A DNA stretch of 64,000 nucleotides from Strigamia acuminata (lineage: Eukaryota > Arthropoda > Chilopoda > Geophilomorpha > Linotaeniidae). This document shows, in pieces, positions 26,531 through 39,589 of the stretch. Under the pieces are notes generated by a model. That model made no database searches. It was not told the DNA's origin and saw only the letters and a list, made by a program, of their open reading frames with translations. The DNA lies in the NCBI GenBank assembly GCA_949358305.1, contig OX442315.1, forward strand, positions 22,966,427-23,030,426. The letters run 5' to 3'. How positions within the stretch are numbered: position 1 is the stretch's first letter; the number at the start of each line of letters is the position of its first letter. A program made the translations under genes and the position numbers.

Positions 26531-26628
26531 CAGTCATGTAACTTGACATTTCATTTTCGAAACCGCCCAGTACTTAATCTTATAAGTACTGGGCGGGTTC
26601 GAAAATGAAATGTCACGTTACACGACTG
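26531..26628. repeat. Near-perfect 46-bp-arm foldback
   Basis: The arms 26531-26576 and 26583-26628 pair at 43 of 46 positions around the 6-base loop atctta. It starts 20 bp after the end of the adjacent MITE. It could be a foldback transposon or a small-RNA hairpin precursor. Confidence 0.9.
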
Positions 26629-28621
26629 GCTTGTTACACGTTTAAAAACATGTCCAACTTCAATTTTTAAGCTAAAGTATTGATTATTCCAACTGTCCTA
26701 AACTAAATACCTGCTGCAGAAATGCAAAACGTCAAACCAAAATTGTCAAAAGAATTCATGGCTTAGTGTCAAATGTCAGAAGAATGTAAGAGGTCGCTTG
26801 AGTAGGTAGAACCCTGTCTTTCATTGATGTAATTGCTGTTAATAGTTGTGATCTTGATGCTTCTGCTGAGTGATTGTGCTCTTTTGTAATCCACATAACG
26901 TGAGAATCATTAATTAAGCCCATTGTTAATTTCCCATTGCATAGGTTGGCATTTATTTGTTCTCAAGTCGTACCAATCCAATCGATTTCCTTTCTGTGTA
27001 TCTAATGAATAAGAACAACCAACCATGCACACAAACCCTAGCAGCACCAACCCAAGAAACTCATTTAACATCGAACAGGGTCACTCTTGACCCCCGAGCA
27101 AGAAAAGTTGGTAGAGAATTTATAAGAATGATTTCACCGCTTAGTATCTTCAATTTTATATTGGAAGTGACACAATTTGTAGTAAGAGTACACGAAAAAT
27201 AATGGAGATCGAATATTTCTCTTCAAATGCAGGTTTAAACATGTCTAAGTGATTTACACTTACAAATACCATTCCAGCTAGTGTATGGGCTGTTTAATTC
27301 TATAAAAATAACTATTAGACTAACTTGTAAGAAAAATTCCAGAGTAATGTTAATGCAGTTGGATAGGAAGTGTTTGATGTGAAATGAAATCCAATAAGAG
27401 CTTCCAAAAAAATAAACTTTAACCTTGGAAACAAGGTCAGTCGGCAACTTAATCTACTAAAGCTACAAAAAATACAAAATCGAAAGTTGTAGAGCATCAT
27501 TCATTTACTGCAGTCATGTGGAAATTCTAATGTTTTTACTCGAAATTAAACAAGAAAAGGGAAATGCCAGTTTTACATTGAATCAAAACATTTCACAAAC
27601 AACAGGCCACACTATTCTAGGAAAGAGACTTTACTTTCAAATAATAAAAATAAAACAAAAGCAAGATACAGTACATTCCAAACAGGAAAAAGATTTATCA
27701 TTTTTTCCAAATGATTTGTAGCTCCCTTGTTGATAAAACACGTGTTTCCTGCTTAAACTTTACAAACCATTCATGATAATACTGAATAAAAAATTGCACC
27801 GACTCAACTCAATGTATTTTTTTCCCCACACGCTTACAACAAACTTCTAAAATATTTACCACTCGCCACTGAAACACCAGCGCAGCATTTCAATTAATCC
27901 CCCAACTTCAACGACTGAAACTTTCCAAAAAGTGGAATATAACCTCACAAATCATTCGGGAAAAAATTTTGCAGGAAAAATGTCAGCAGATGCCATATAA
28001 GATAAAAGAAATCAACAACAAGCAGCAGGCGTCCAACTTTTCCCTCTGTGTATACTCTGTGCTATCTCCAAATCATCCAAGTCACACACCAAGATGTGTG
28101 CAAGAAAAGCACTCCAATATCTGTCACGTGCAAAACCTGAGGATTTCTTTATGGTTCTCTCACATTTAATGGCACTGGTTTACAGGAGAGAACAAAAGGC
28201 ACCACAAACGAACAAAAAAAATTGAAAAAAAGCATAAAAAGAATAACTTCAACAAGTTCCATATACCTGCCAGCAAAGGTTTTCTTAATTCTCTTCAGTG
28301 GCACACTTTATTACACGGCACCGAGAAAACTAGATAAAGAATTAAACATAAATTGAAGTTGCTCTTAGGCTTAAAACTTTTTTTCAGGATTTAATCTGCC
28401 ACAGAAATGCAATTACTTGCAATTCTAAAGAAAATTAACTTGTCACAACACATGCTATAAATGGTTATATAATTCACAAGTGGTCGCCTTCAGACAAAAA
28501 AGAATTTTTTAAAATCCCAATTATTTTTTGTCTGTTTGCGTAAACGTTCTACATTTAGTATAGTTACAGTTAAACATAAATGTGTTGTTTAAATCTCGAA
28601 CTGAAAACTGAAAACTGACTA

Positions 28622-28703
28622 AATTGGCAGTCACTTTTGAAGTTACAAGCCCAGACGCACTCAATTGGCAGTCACTTTTGAAGTTATAAGCCCAGACGCA
28701 GAC
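28622..28703. repeat. 41-bp tandem duplication
   Basis: aattggcagtcacttttgaa and the following gttacaagcccagacgcac repeat with a period of 41 bp and about one or two differences, so it is a recent event. Confidence 0.93.
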
Positions 28704-28905
28704 TCAAAATTATACCATCAAAAATATTTTTAATAAAAACAAATGCAAATTACAGTTGTATAAACTTTGAAACTCTTTTTTTTTTTAAATTGATTATTTA
28801 ACTCAAATGAATCAAATGTTATTCTAACTTAAATTTGTGCCAGGTCACTAATTGCCTTACGTGAATTGAAAAATTCATGTGGCCCAATACACTTGGGCCT
28901 GAGCT

Positions 28906-28984
28906 TATAGATCGAGACAAGCAATTTGAATAACTTATGTTGTTTAAAATGCTGTTTAGTTTAAATGACTTTATGAATGCGCCT
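28906..28984. mobile_element. Right-end fragment of the gaatgcgcct family
   Basis: agatcgagacaagc, tatgttgtttaaaatg, gtttagtttaaatgacttta and the terminus gaatgcgcct match the other copies. A left terminus was not found; 28830-28905 may belong to it. Confidence 0.55.
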
Positions 28985-31674
28985 AGTATAAATGGAGCCT
29001 CGAGTACAAATTGTTCATTTTTTTTTGTTAGAATATTTTTTTTAGCATCTAAAAATCCAACTCTAGTTGTTTCATTTCATCAGCACTTCCCTAAAAGCAT
29101 TCTGCGTCGGTTAACATCCCAATCTCCTCGATTGTCATCACCAGATATTTTGCCATCGGCTCCTTTTCATGATGTAAAACTACCTACAATATTCCAACAG
29201 GTGCATTCAAGAATAGCAACACACTTACTTGTGTTGATTTTATCCAAAAGCGGCATCACTGCAGTAGACAAAACACCAACCCCAAAAACAGAGGAGAGGG
29301 AAAAAAACATCGCATAAATTTGAATGTTCCTCAAAAATAAACATCCTCTTTTTGTTGTTCAACTACTGTGCACCGTTAAAAGTTAAACCACACCAGCAAG
29401 AAACGACAAATGCTAAAACGCCTTTTAAATGTTTCCATTTTCGCAGCCATTAACCGTAATAATCGAATTAAAAACGGATCTCTTAAAGAACTTAAAAATA
29501 TTAGACGCGCCGATTTATATTTTCAGCGGCGAGGCCTATTTCAGGAATTAAATAAAAAAAAATACCGGTATCATAATTTTTCAATATAATACGTTAGAAT
29601 AATGTTAGAATTCTAAGTAACATTCGCTTAACTCAGACGATGTTCACGCATGCGCTTGAAATCCGAGAAAAATGTGATATTATAAATTTTCATTTTCCTC
29701 TTTGTTTCGTGTGCACTCTACTTGTGCTCAAAGATGATTGTTTTCCTCCCAATTCTTCTTCATACGCTGTCCAGGATGTTGTCAGAGCGTATAAAGAATT
29801 AAGGTGAAGAAGCCCGGCATGGAAAAGGAGAAAAAGAGATGAAAGCGAAAGATAATTTCGCAAAGGAAACAGCAGCCGAAAACAAAAACAAATCCAAGCT
29901 TGTTCTTTTAAAGCGGATGCCGCTCGTTGTTTTTCAGTTAGCAAATTATTTCAAGCCGTAATAATTGTTGAATCAATCTCACTTGCGCTCACTAGTGAAC
30001 CGTATTCAGCTTTGATTAGCGAAATTTTCCAAGAAAACTTTTAATTTGCTTTGCCCAACTCAACCATGAATCCAAACCCACATAAAGATTAAGCAACCAA
30101 CGTCGAGAATGCATCTTGAATGCCGAGGGTATAGTTAAATCGACCCCAAAACACTAAAAACTCTAGAAAACTCAAGTATATGAGCCCTAGAGATCACTCA
30201 AGGCAGCCACATAAAAAAATAAAGAAAATAAAAAATATAAAAACTAAAAAAAAATTTAAAAAAACATACCTTTCTTAGTTGGTCATTTCTGTTCTATTTT
30301 TTCAACAGTACTGTTAATCAAACAAAAAGAATTTTCTTTTTTAAACTTTTATTTGATTTAGTTGATTACGGGTTTCGATTTTTCAACCAATAAAACACAC
30401 AAAATCGAATCACACGCTCTAAATATCCACAGTTTTCCTATCTTGGCTACAAATATTGTTTAAATCTAGTAAGTGATATATCTTTTTCACTTTTTTTTGC
30501 CCTCCAATGCAAACTAACCAGATATTTTCCTCTCCAAAACATCGAACTCAGCTAAATTCAGAGAGCCACGTCTTCCTGCCAAGTGACTATAGCTCTAGGA
30601 TCTGATTATCCGAAACTGTCTGGCCGCATATTCAATACTATAAATCCATATTCGGAATATCAGCTACCAAAAGATGAAGAAAAGGCGAAATATTTCAAAT
30701 TGCAGGCAAATTTCGTAACAAAAACAGCAAAAATCGAATTGAATCTATTTTAATTGATAAGAATATTAACAGTCAGTGCACTCGACCTTTAAAACCCACG
30801 CATTACATCAATCTAACGCGGTAATGTTCCCTCGTAAATTTCAGAATAATAATTCAATTTTTTGCTTCAGAAAATCACTATTTGCTTTATCTGTTTCCCG
30901 TCTCTCGACCAATCAAACCAACTGTCACATAAAGATCTTGTCATAAAAGAAAAGTGCGAGTTAAAAATTATTTAATTCCAACAAATCTCTCACCTTTACT
31001 TTTGGGCGAACTGTTTTAGTCCCAAGTTGGTGACTTGTCAACAATAATTTTAGGCAATAATCCAAAAGATAAGGTGTAACAAGTAGACTGATCCCCAAGA
31101 CATTTGTTTCTATTTGCTGTCACGGTGTGGCCTGCTCTGTGGAGAAGACCTACTGATAACAACGTGATTAACAGCTTTTATCTTGACAAAACTCAAAACT
31201 GGCAAATTTACTCACGCAACCATCGTGAATTAAGGCAAAAATATTTAAATTCCAATGAAACAATTAAATAATTCCCATCCGCCCTGCTTCAGTCGTGTTT
31301 TAGCAAAGTGCAAAAAAGTGACTCTCAAAGAGTGCCACAACCCAATTTAATCACATTACATTAAATCGTGTGTAATGTGATCACATAATTAAAAAATAGT
31401 TCGGCACACTTTATATCATTTTCGTAAATTAATTAATACGATTATGAGAGAAAAACTTTTTTTTATCGATAAAATCTAATAAATAACTCTTTGATTTATA
31501 CAATAATTTACGATATACACTAAATATATCACGAACTTGTTCGCGAAACACACGCGGTAATGAAATCTCAGGTCATAGCCCCCTCAATGTTGAAGACAGC
31601 GATAGATTTTGTCCGCATTGCGTGTTAGTTCAGCATTAATTTTTTTTAAATTGAATAAGATTGATGTTACTCAC

Positions 31675-31771
31675 GTTTAACTGCAGCCTGGATCTTGGTA
31701 CAAAGTTTCTTGGGGTTGATTCGGTCTTCGGAAGACACGAGCACATTGAAGTCGATAAAAACACGCGCCAT
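31675..31771 (-). CDS. Candidate first coding exon of an unidentified gene
   Basis: ATG in a good context (agcaagATGG) opens 32 codons: MARVFIDFNVLVSSEDRIN, then PKKLCTKIQAAVK. It ends one base into the next codon at the consensus donor gtgagta. Base composition is clearly richer in GC and CpG than the flanks, and codon choice looks coding. I do not recognise the protein. The rest would lie to the left, across AT-rich sequence where no next exon can be assigned securely. A 30-nt splice-flanked segment at 29229-29258 has a compatible phase but may be chance. Confidence 0.45.
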
Positions 31772-34700
31772 CTTGCTGGTAGTGAAGGGCAATGCTCGAT
31801 CCTGCACTCTGGTGGTGAAATTTTAAATTGAAACCCTATCTCCCGAAATTTACAACGCAATAACTTTACGATTATGAATAACATCGTTTTCTATTTAAAA
31901 TAAATCAAACAAAGTGTGTTCAAATGTTATTTATGTTTCTGATCAGTGTATTCAATTAAATCATACCCGATACCCCGTTACAAACCGGATGAAGCATTTC
32001 ATTCACATGTTTTATGAAGATTAAATTATTTGTTTTAATGTATACGCCTAAAAAAACAATCAAACTCGTAATCATATTAAATTTTTATGCATTCAGTTTA
32101 CCTGTTTATTAAATAATATACAAAAATGTTTGGATAAGAAATTTTTATTACATTTCCGCTTTGTTTTTGATAAATAAATCAATTTTTTTTTAAAAAAAAA
32201 AATGCAAACACAGCATATGTACGGTATATTGTATTTTGTAGGTTTCTTTTTTTAAATGAAGAAGAAAAAAGGAAAGAAAAGAAAAGAAAAGAAACATTTT
32301 CGTAAATAAGGAAGCAATTGAGGGAGACAAGTGTAGGTCCACTGCTTTCACTTTCACCCATTGAGACTGCCCCGTGGGTAGTTCATAAATCAAGATCGGA
32401 TTAAACTACTTCTTTAGAAATTGCCGAGGGATTACTAACAAAAATAATGACATCATTTCGTTTTGTGACAGTTGAAACTTTCAACTTAACTCCCCAATCC
32501 AGCAAATCAAACTCTGACTTTCTGCTTGAATTTCTTCTCTTTTTCTAGATTCAACACAGGGAATAGGGTAGGGGATTTCTATAAATAGATGAAACCTTTG
32601 GTGCAGAAAATAAAAAAAGAACATCTTAACACCAATCAAGAAACTACATCCGAATATGGATGAAAGGACTTGATGGTTCGATTGGAACGATTGGAAGAAT
32701 ACACCTGTAAAAATATTTTTTCAAAATTTTTTTTATTTATCTTCCGGTTTTAGTTTAACAGCACATTGATTTATATTTTTAGATTCCAAAGCAGAACCTG
32801 AATTGATCATAAATTTATGTACACCTCTGAAACCTTTTTTTAATTATTATTATTTAACTATTAAAATGTAATAACGTGTACGGTACCGGTAATAAATTAC
32901 TTTAGTATGTCAATATGTGTGCTTTGTTTTTTGTTTCTATTTTTGTTTATTTTATTTTGATTTTCGTAGATACGCTTACAAATGCTTGTAGATGTGTTCT
33001 CTAGTGGCTAAAGGGTTTTGTCTTAGTGGCTGTTTTCCAATTAAGGAAAGTTGTTGTAACTGGCTTCATGAAACCCTCAAGAGAAGACTAGTGCAGGTGT
33101 CGATCGCATTTGGTCCATTCGCAATGAAAAGAAACAACTTAGTACTTATCCGTAGTAATGACTGATGCATCCTAATGAAACTTTTCTTTTGTAATTAATT
33201 AGAAAGCAACACTTTAATAAATACGGTTTTATTTATGTTTTCCCTCCTTCTTTATTCTGTCCACTTCTTCTTTCCCCACCTGTAAATAATTAATTTTTCA
33301 TTGGTGTTTTGAGTTGCCAAGAATGAAGAGGTGAAATTAAAGACATCCAAATAAATTCCCTCCCTGATCAAATTAAAAATTCAGATCTTTATACTTCCTC
33401 CTGTGCCAAAACCTTCACATTTCATTTTCAAAGTTTGTAAAATAAAAAAAAAGGTAAAATCTTTAAAAGAAAATTTGTCAGTTTAACAATTTAAAGTTTT
33501 AGAAAAATTACAATCTAAAAGTATTAGTTTCTGCAGCTTCTAATATGCTCTTGTTGCATTACTTTCGCCCAGTAGGAATATAGCTTACATCTATTAGGCA
33601 AGACTAACTAATAACAGACTTGAGCTACCATTACCGTTTCATTATCCTGTGAGCCCAAATTAAGTTGTCTTTTCATGTTTATGAGCCTATAAACATTACA
33701 CGTATATCTATACTTACTTTTGGAATATTACATCTTTCACACTTCCACATCACGTGCAGCTTCTCTACTCACTTCTCTTTTTTATCTCATAAAAAGCGAA
33801 GAAAGAATATGACTTTTTCAGTGTAGCTTTATTAATTCTTAAATTTATTCAGACACCCATTAAGTTTCTAATTATTTTTTTTATTTATGAATTTTATTTT
33901 GATATGTGGCCCTAGTCAAAAGATTTGCTTAACACAACTGAAAAATAATGAAAAGAGGAAATAAAGAAGAAAAATAATGTATACTTCATATTTTCTTGAC
34001 AAAACATAAGCAATAATTAATTCTGAACTAATAGAATTTTAAAATTTCTAATTAGAGCTAGCAGTTTGTTTACTTAGCTCAAGGTAGAAGTTTCCCATTA
34101 AACCAAAGTTTCCTGTTAAACAGAAGACGAGATAATGTTGTCAGATGACAGTAATGTTGTCAGATGACTGTAAACGAAATAGGAAATTGGATGGGGCTTT
34201 GTCAGTATAGTTGCTCTGATAATCAATATTTATACGCCTACAATATTGTGGCGATTATACGTTACTAAATTTGGCTAATGATGTGGATACAGCATATTTA
34301 TATTCATGTTAATTTAATGTTGTTGTGACTTTTTCCATAAATAAAAGCTGTAATGGAAAATAAAAATGTAATATGAAAATAAAAATAAAGTTATCTTGTA
34401 AGTTGTAATAGGTTTTCTTTGTCAAAATTGTATACCTTAAAGGTACTTTATTCTTTTCTCATCATGTCAGTTGACTAAGTCTCTTTAGCCTCGAGAGCTA
34501 TTCCATCAAGTGATTATATATTGGAAAAGAAGATTTGTCCCCAGTTCCTCTTGTGTTCGTGGTTGGAAATATGAGAGAAAAGTTTTTGATCATCATAAGA
34601 ATAATAAGAGGTTTGATGGATACAGCTGAGACCTGTAGTCAAGGAAACCAAACAAGTCGAGGTTAATGAAGGATTCGCAAATTAAAAAGTGCAGTGTATA

Positions 34701-36071
34701 TACTATAATTTTTTTATTTTTAGTTTTACAAATTTAAATTAAGTTTTAAAATCAATTCGTATAAAAAAAATAATGTAAACAAATAACAGCTGTCTGATTC
34801 TTTTCTTTTACTATGTAATATCTACATTCGATACTGACTTGTGAGTTTCAGTTGAAGGTAAAGTAGCGTTATGATTCTGCAAAACAGACGTATGGGATAT
34901 TGGGATACCTATATTTAAAATCTTCAATATGCCATGCTTGATAGTTCATTCTTCCGAAGAAAATTGAAGATTCGCTTCATTTGACAAATTGACTGCGCTC
35001 AAAAAAAAAACATTTTTTTGATTTATTTTTCTTTCTTTGGCTGTTTATGTCATCAATTGAAAAGTTTGGAATCGTATTCGATTAAGATTCAAGAACGTTT
35101 CTTATTAAAATTTAATTTTTTTTTAAATTGCAGCTTTTCCATTAGTCATCAGCTTGTTATGGATTTATTAAACTTGAAGAATTACTTCAAGATTTCAACA
35201 TACGGCAATGTTAAACGTCAGCGACTGAAATAATAACGAGAAAAAAAGAATAATAAATGAATGGGATGATGATATATTAGCTTTATTGCCATAAAATTCC
35301 AGTCATACATTAAAGTAGATTATTGATACATAATGTTGAACGGTTGAGTAGTGTTTTGGCAATGTATCATTAGGAAATATGATATACAATTGGATTATAA
35401 AATTGCGTTGAGTTAGTGACTTTTATCCGCTTCAAGGCTAAACGAGCAGCAGCATACAAACAAGAAACATTATTTTCATAGAATTTGCTTCTCTCAAATT
35501 CAGCGTCACGAATACCTATTCACTCTAACACTAATTACAGGCTACATTCTGCAAAAATGAGCAGTGCACTTAATTTCGTGGTTTGCAATTGCAGTTTCAC
35601 ACAAAATGCTTGAATCACTACTCTTTTTAGATCTTAGCTTTTGCTTTTCTTTCACTTGCTTTTTATAGCTCTTAGAATCCTAAAACAGAAAAAAAAACAA
35701 AGATGTTATTATGGTCACGCATCATTAAACTGCCTTTCCAATACCAACTCCGACACTATATTCTCTCAAGTGTACAATCCTCTAGACGACAATCTATATT
35801 TTTTTACTGCAGAACCAACGTTGTTCCGGCAAGATAATTACCCGCACGGGTTACAAAGGCAAAAAGAATAATAATTTGAATAAGTACAATTTAGATTTTT
35901 ATTTATTCATTTATTACTTAAACAAGTAAAAAAAAATTAAAATAAGTTAAATAATTTTAAAAGGATAAGGATTTTTGAGTTGAATTTAACGAATTGACTG
36001 CACTGAAAGTAAAGCGATAAATATTTCATTTTGTTAGTTTATTTTAGTGTTAAGTACAGTATATAGCAAAG
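31772..36071. other. AT-rich non-genic stretch
   Basis: 31772-31850 probably holds the promoter and 5' UTR of the candidate exon at 31675-31771. Beyond that I see only AT-rich sequence, a 19-bp tandem duplication at 34133-34170 and poly(A)/poly(T) runs. Confidence 0.45.
34133..34170. repeat. 19-bp tandem duplication
   Basis: taatgttgtcagatgac(a/t)g is repeated twice head to tail. Confidence 0.9.
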
Positions 36072-36245
36072 ATGTCTCCTGCAGAAGTCTCTTTCAAGTC
36101 TACCAGAAAGAAGAAGAAATCGATGATGGGCAAAGGCTTGACGTGCTCTTATCCCTTCTTCAAATGTGTGAAGAATCATAAAAGGCAACAAGACCAAGTT
36201 GAAGTCCCAATAAACAACCGGGCAAAGAAAGTAAAGAAGGTCTGA
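36072..36245 (+). CDS. Small lysine-rich ORF, hypothetical (57 aa)
   Basis: ATG (aaagATGT) opens MSPAEVSFKSTRKKKKSMM, then GKGLTCSYPFFKCVKNHKRQ, and ends AKKVKKV-TGA. It is about 37% basic between residues 11 and 57 and has more GC than its flanks, with no homopolymer-driven codons. A splice-acceptor-like tttattttag precedes it at about 36039-36048, and gtaaagaag inside its end could be a donor. It could therefore be a coding exon of a larger gene or a small single-exon protein. I recognise no domain. Confidence 0.3.
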   Translation: MSPAEVSFKSTRKKKKSMMGKGLTCSYPFFKCVKNHKRQQDQVEVPINNRAKKVKKV

Positions 36246-36492
36246 GTGAATCTCATTACGCGACTAATTTATTAGTTACAAATAGGTTTAACTCAAGATA
36301 AGATTTCCAGGATTAAAGTTGAACAACACACTGTAGTGCATCAAATTATTATGGATCATGTAATTTACGCTCTTGTTAAATTTCCGGATCATAAATATTC
36401 ATCAAAACGCCACTCGGCATAACCCCTATTGCAAAAATCCAAAATTGTAACACTGCATTTTTATTAAAGAGTTTAAATCATAAAAAGTGCAA

Positions 36493-36504
36493 CACGTGAC
36501 GTCA
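36493..36504. promoter_or_regulatory. Overlapping E-box and CRE (CACGTGACGTCA)
   Basis: A perfect E-box CACGTG shares two bases with a full CRE TGACGTCA, and GCGTCACATCG follows 14 bp later. CpG density here is well above the surroundings. The site lies 250 bp downstream of the small ORF at 36072 and may mark a promoter or enhancer. Confidence 0.35.
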
Positions 36505-39500
36505 TTTTGCGACCGCGTCACATCGAGATTTTACTTTTTCCAATTTCTTCAACTCCAATTATTTCCTGATATTGGTTTTCACCGATATGGCCCATAGAAT
36601 AAGCAGCACAAGTCGAAGCAGAAGAAGCCAGCAGCAGCTTCTGTTTCCAGCAAATGACTTTTCATTTCGATCGTGTGTGCAATGAATTATGGGACACCAG
36701 ATGGGGCGAATCTTCGACACCACTTTATTTCTACTTTTTCAAAAGCGAGAACTGAAAAAAAAAATGTTTCTGTATTCTGGGTCAAACTTTTAAAAACATT
36801 CAGTACATCAAAACAATCTTATTCGAATTATTTTGAAATGTTTATGATCTTTTTATGCATCTGGTGAGGATGTTACACAACCATAAAACCAATAAAACTA
36901 CAGGAATTGGATATAGGAAGAAAAAAGAATGCATACAAAGACTAAAGTGCTTTGCAATTATACCCACAACATTAAATTTGTCAGAATAAAAAAGTTTTTA
37001 AAGTCGCATTTTAATAAATAATGTTCGTGTCTCACTTGTCTCATCTCTTCAAAAAAGAAAAGAATGTTTCAGTCAACCGTAAATTTATGATTCATTTGAG
37101 AGAACCAAGACTTTGCATGACGTCAAACAAAGAGACAGTAAAGGAAAGCGAAATTTTCAAGCACAACTTCATTCGAAAATTGAATGGCATGGTCGCCAGA
37201 ACAAGTTATGTCTTTAGGCTAGTGTTGGCCACAAGTTCGTGTTATATCATAAAATCAATAAATTTTAAACTCAACAACTGATGATTTCATTTAGTTCGAT
37301 TGTCACTTTTGTCAGTGTTGCTGCGCCGCCATACTGTAGAGAGACGCAGATGCTGAAGCGAAGGTTAAGCTGTATTAGGAGAAATGAGATTGAAAATTGT
37401 CAGTTTTAGATATGGTTCAAGCAGTGTAAAGTGGTGAAATTTCTTTCTCTTTTTTATTATCTCGAAGCAATTAGGTATAAGGTGTAACCTTATTTTTTTC
37501 CCATTGGTTTATTATGTAGTATATTACAAGTCAACCTTGAAACATAAAAATAGATTAAAGAAAGTCTCAAAGGTCCAATAAAAGTGTTCAAGAAATTGAT
37601 GGCCAAATAAAGTATGAAGCAGATGGATACGTCAGTGGAAAAAGAACTAAAAAAATAATTCGATTTAAGCATTTAATTTAAACAATCGAACTTTTAGAAT
37701 AAATTAAATGGGAAAATGATTACATTCTCTACTATTTATTTCATTTTCTTCGCATAAAAATTGAATAATACTTTGATGCTAGAAAATTGCAAAATGTCAT
37801 ATTTTAAATTTTAATTCAGTCAAGACACAAGACAGTGCCACAAGCAACAGATTGTCTTATTAAAGATAGTCGTCGTCTGGGAAAAAAAATAGGACTTGAA
37901 TTGCTCTACATGTTAATACAATCCAAAAAATATTCTGGAAAACGTAATCAACTAAGTTTTTCTTATGTAATAAGTTATTTATTTTAAAATTTTTTTTTAG
38001 AGTTTTGCAATTTTTGTTTTCAATTGTGGAAAAGAAATCCACAATAAGACATTTCAAGATGCTATTGCTACGGGGCGTAAGGAGAATAATGGAATTTTTT
38101 AAAACTCATGTCAGCTTGGTAGAAATTCCTCCAGTCTATTTCAAATTGTACACTATACATTTGTGAACGGTTAAAATATTGAAAATGACAACGATTGATT
38201 TCCCCCAACAGAACTTCACCATCATCGAATGTCATTTTCAAGTAAATCAAAAACACTCACCCCTAATGTGACATTCTCATTTAATCCATTTCTTACAAGT
38301 AAAAAAGTGCATGAATACATTTTTAAAATATAACACTTTCCAATTATTTCCATGAATTTTTACATCTTAACATCAATAATATATTTTTTTCAAAATTATG
38401 TTCTGATCTTCTAACCATATAAAACAACTGATTCGATTTTGTACTTTAATTAACCTATAAACTTCACCATTACGACGATAATTATTAAAAATGTAGGCTT
38501 GCGTGTTGCAGTGAAGCCTTACTGCAAAAGCACCCCGATTATTTGCGAATAAGCAAAACAAAATTAATCCAATCTCTTTGTACAATTCTAATAAAAATAC
38601 AAGAAAAAAATATCACTGAATATTTTTATTTTTATTTTAAATATCAGAAATCAATTTGTTGAAAAATACCAGTAATTTATTTTCAAACTTTTAGTTTTTT
38701 AAATTTAGTTAGTTCTGTTTGTGTAAATACACTATACTTTTAGCTAGTAAACATGCAGAAGTAAAAAATAAACTTGAGTTTAGGAAAAGAGCTTTTCAAT
38801 CTTGCCATTCATCTTCGGTTTCGTGTTTATACACTGCAGAGAGCCTTTCGACTCAGTCCAATCTGCAGCAAGCAGTACACTGACTGCTTAAGAGGTATCA
38901 TGCGATCCTTCTAAGCAATTTTGAGCGGCTTAAGCTTGTGAATTACTAACATATTTCGTACACCTTGCCGATTTCCGCGCACAAACCCAGTCCCAGACAT
39001 ACACCGTCTAACGTAATTGCTAACTCCTAACATTGGTGATTCAATTACGAAAATACAGAAAAAAATCCTGCTTTTGTTTAATAGATTGCCAGCAAATTTA
39101 ATCAGCGAAAGGTAGATACACAAGTAAAATTTTTAAACCTTCAAAAATACTGTACCAGAATTCTACACCCATTTTATTCATGGTGTTCGATTCTTCTGTG
39201 TTTATAAATACATGAAATAAATATTTTTTAAAAAGCATTGCATTTTTGTATTCTGTTTTCATTAAAATTTAAATATCAAAACCGCACACGAAATTACTAA
39301 TACACCGGACGTCACTTTTATTTCATAAATTCAAAGTTATTTTTTACATGCAAATCGATTCCATAAATTATAAAAATAATAACTGTATTAATTTGCATCT
39401 TGAATTATGTTGCAAATAAAAACATGTATAATGTGTAATAACCATGAAAATCAATCGGTGTATTTTAAGTTCAGACGGAGAACTATAATTGGCAAATAAT

Positions 39501-39589
39501 CTTTTTCGTGATATAAAAGTTTGTTTATTCTTGTATTTTCTGTCCCTCTGACAACGGCCTTCAGTTTGGAGCAGGCGTGACTGTTCCGC

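Larger units (their letters stand above)
26629..31674. other. AT-rich stretch without an identified gene
   Basis: Apart from the repeats listed, it holds only weak open frames. The 126-codon frame at 28937-29317 starts inside a transposon end and resembles no family. If the exon at 31675-31771 is real, this stretch is its first intron or contains its next exons. Confidence 0.4.

Noticed and set aside
27259-27294. 36-nt minus-strand splice-flanked segment reading LNSPYTSWNGI
   Set aside because: The phase fits, but the acceptor region is weak and two competing donors exist; not distinguishable from chance.
28937-29317. 126-codon plus-strand open frame
   Set aside because: It starts within a transposon end and no known protein is recognisable.
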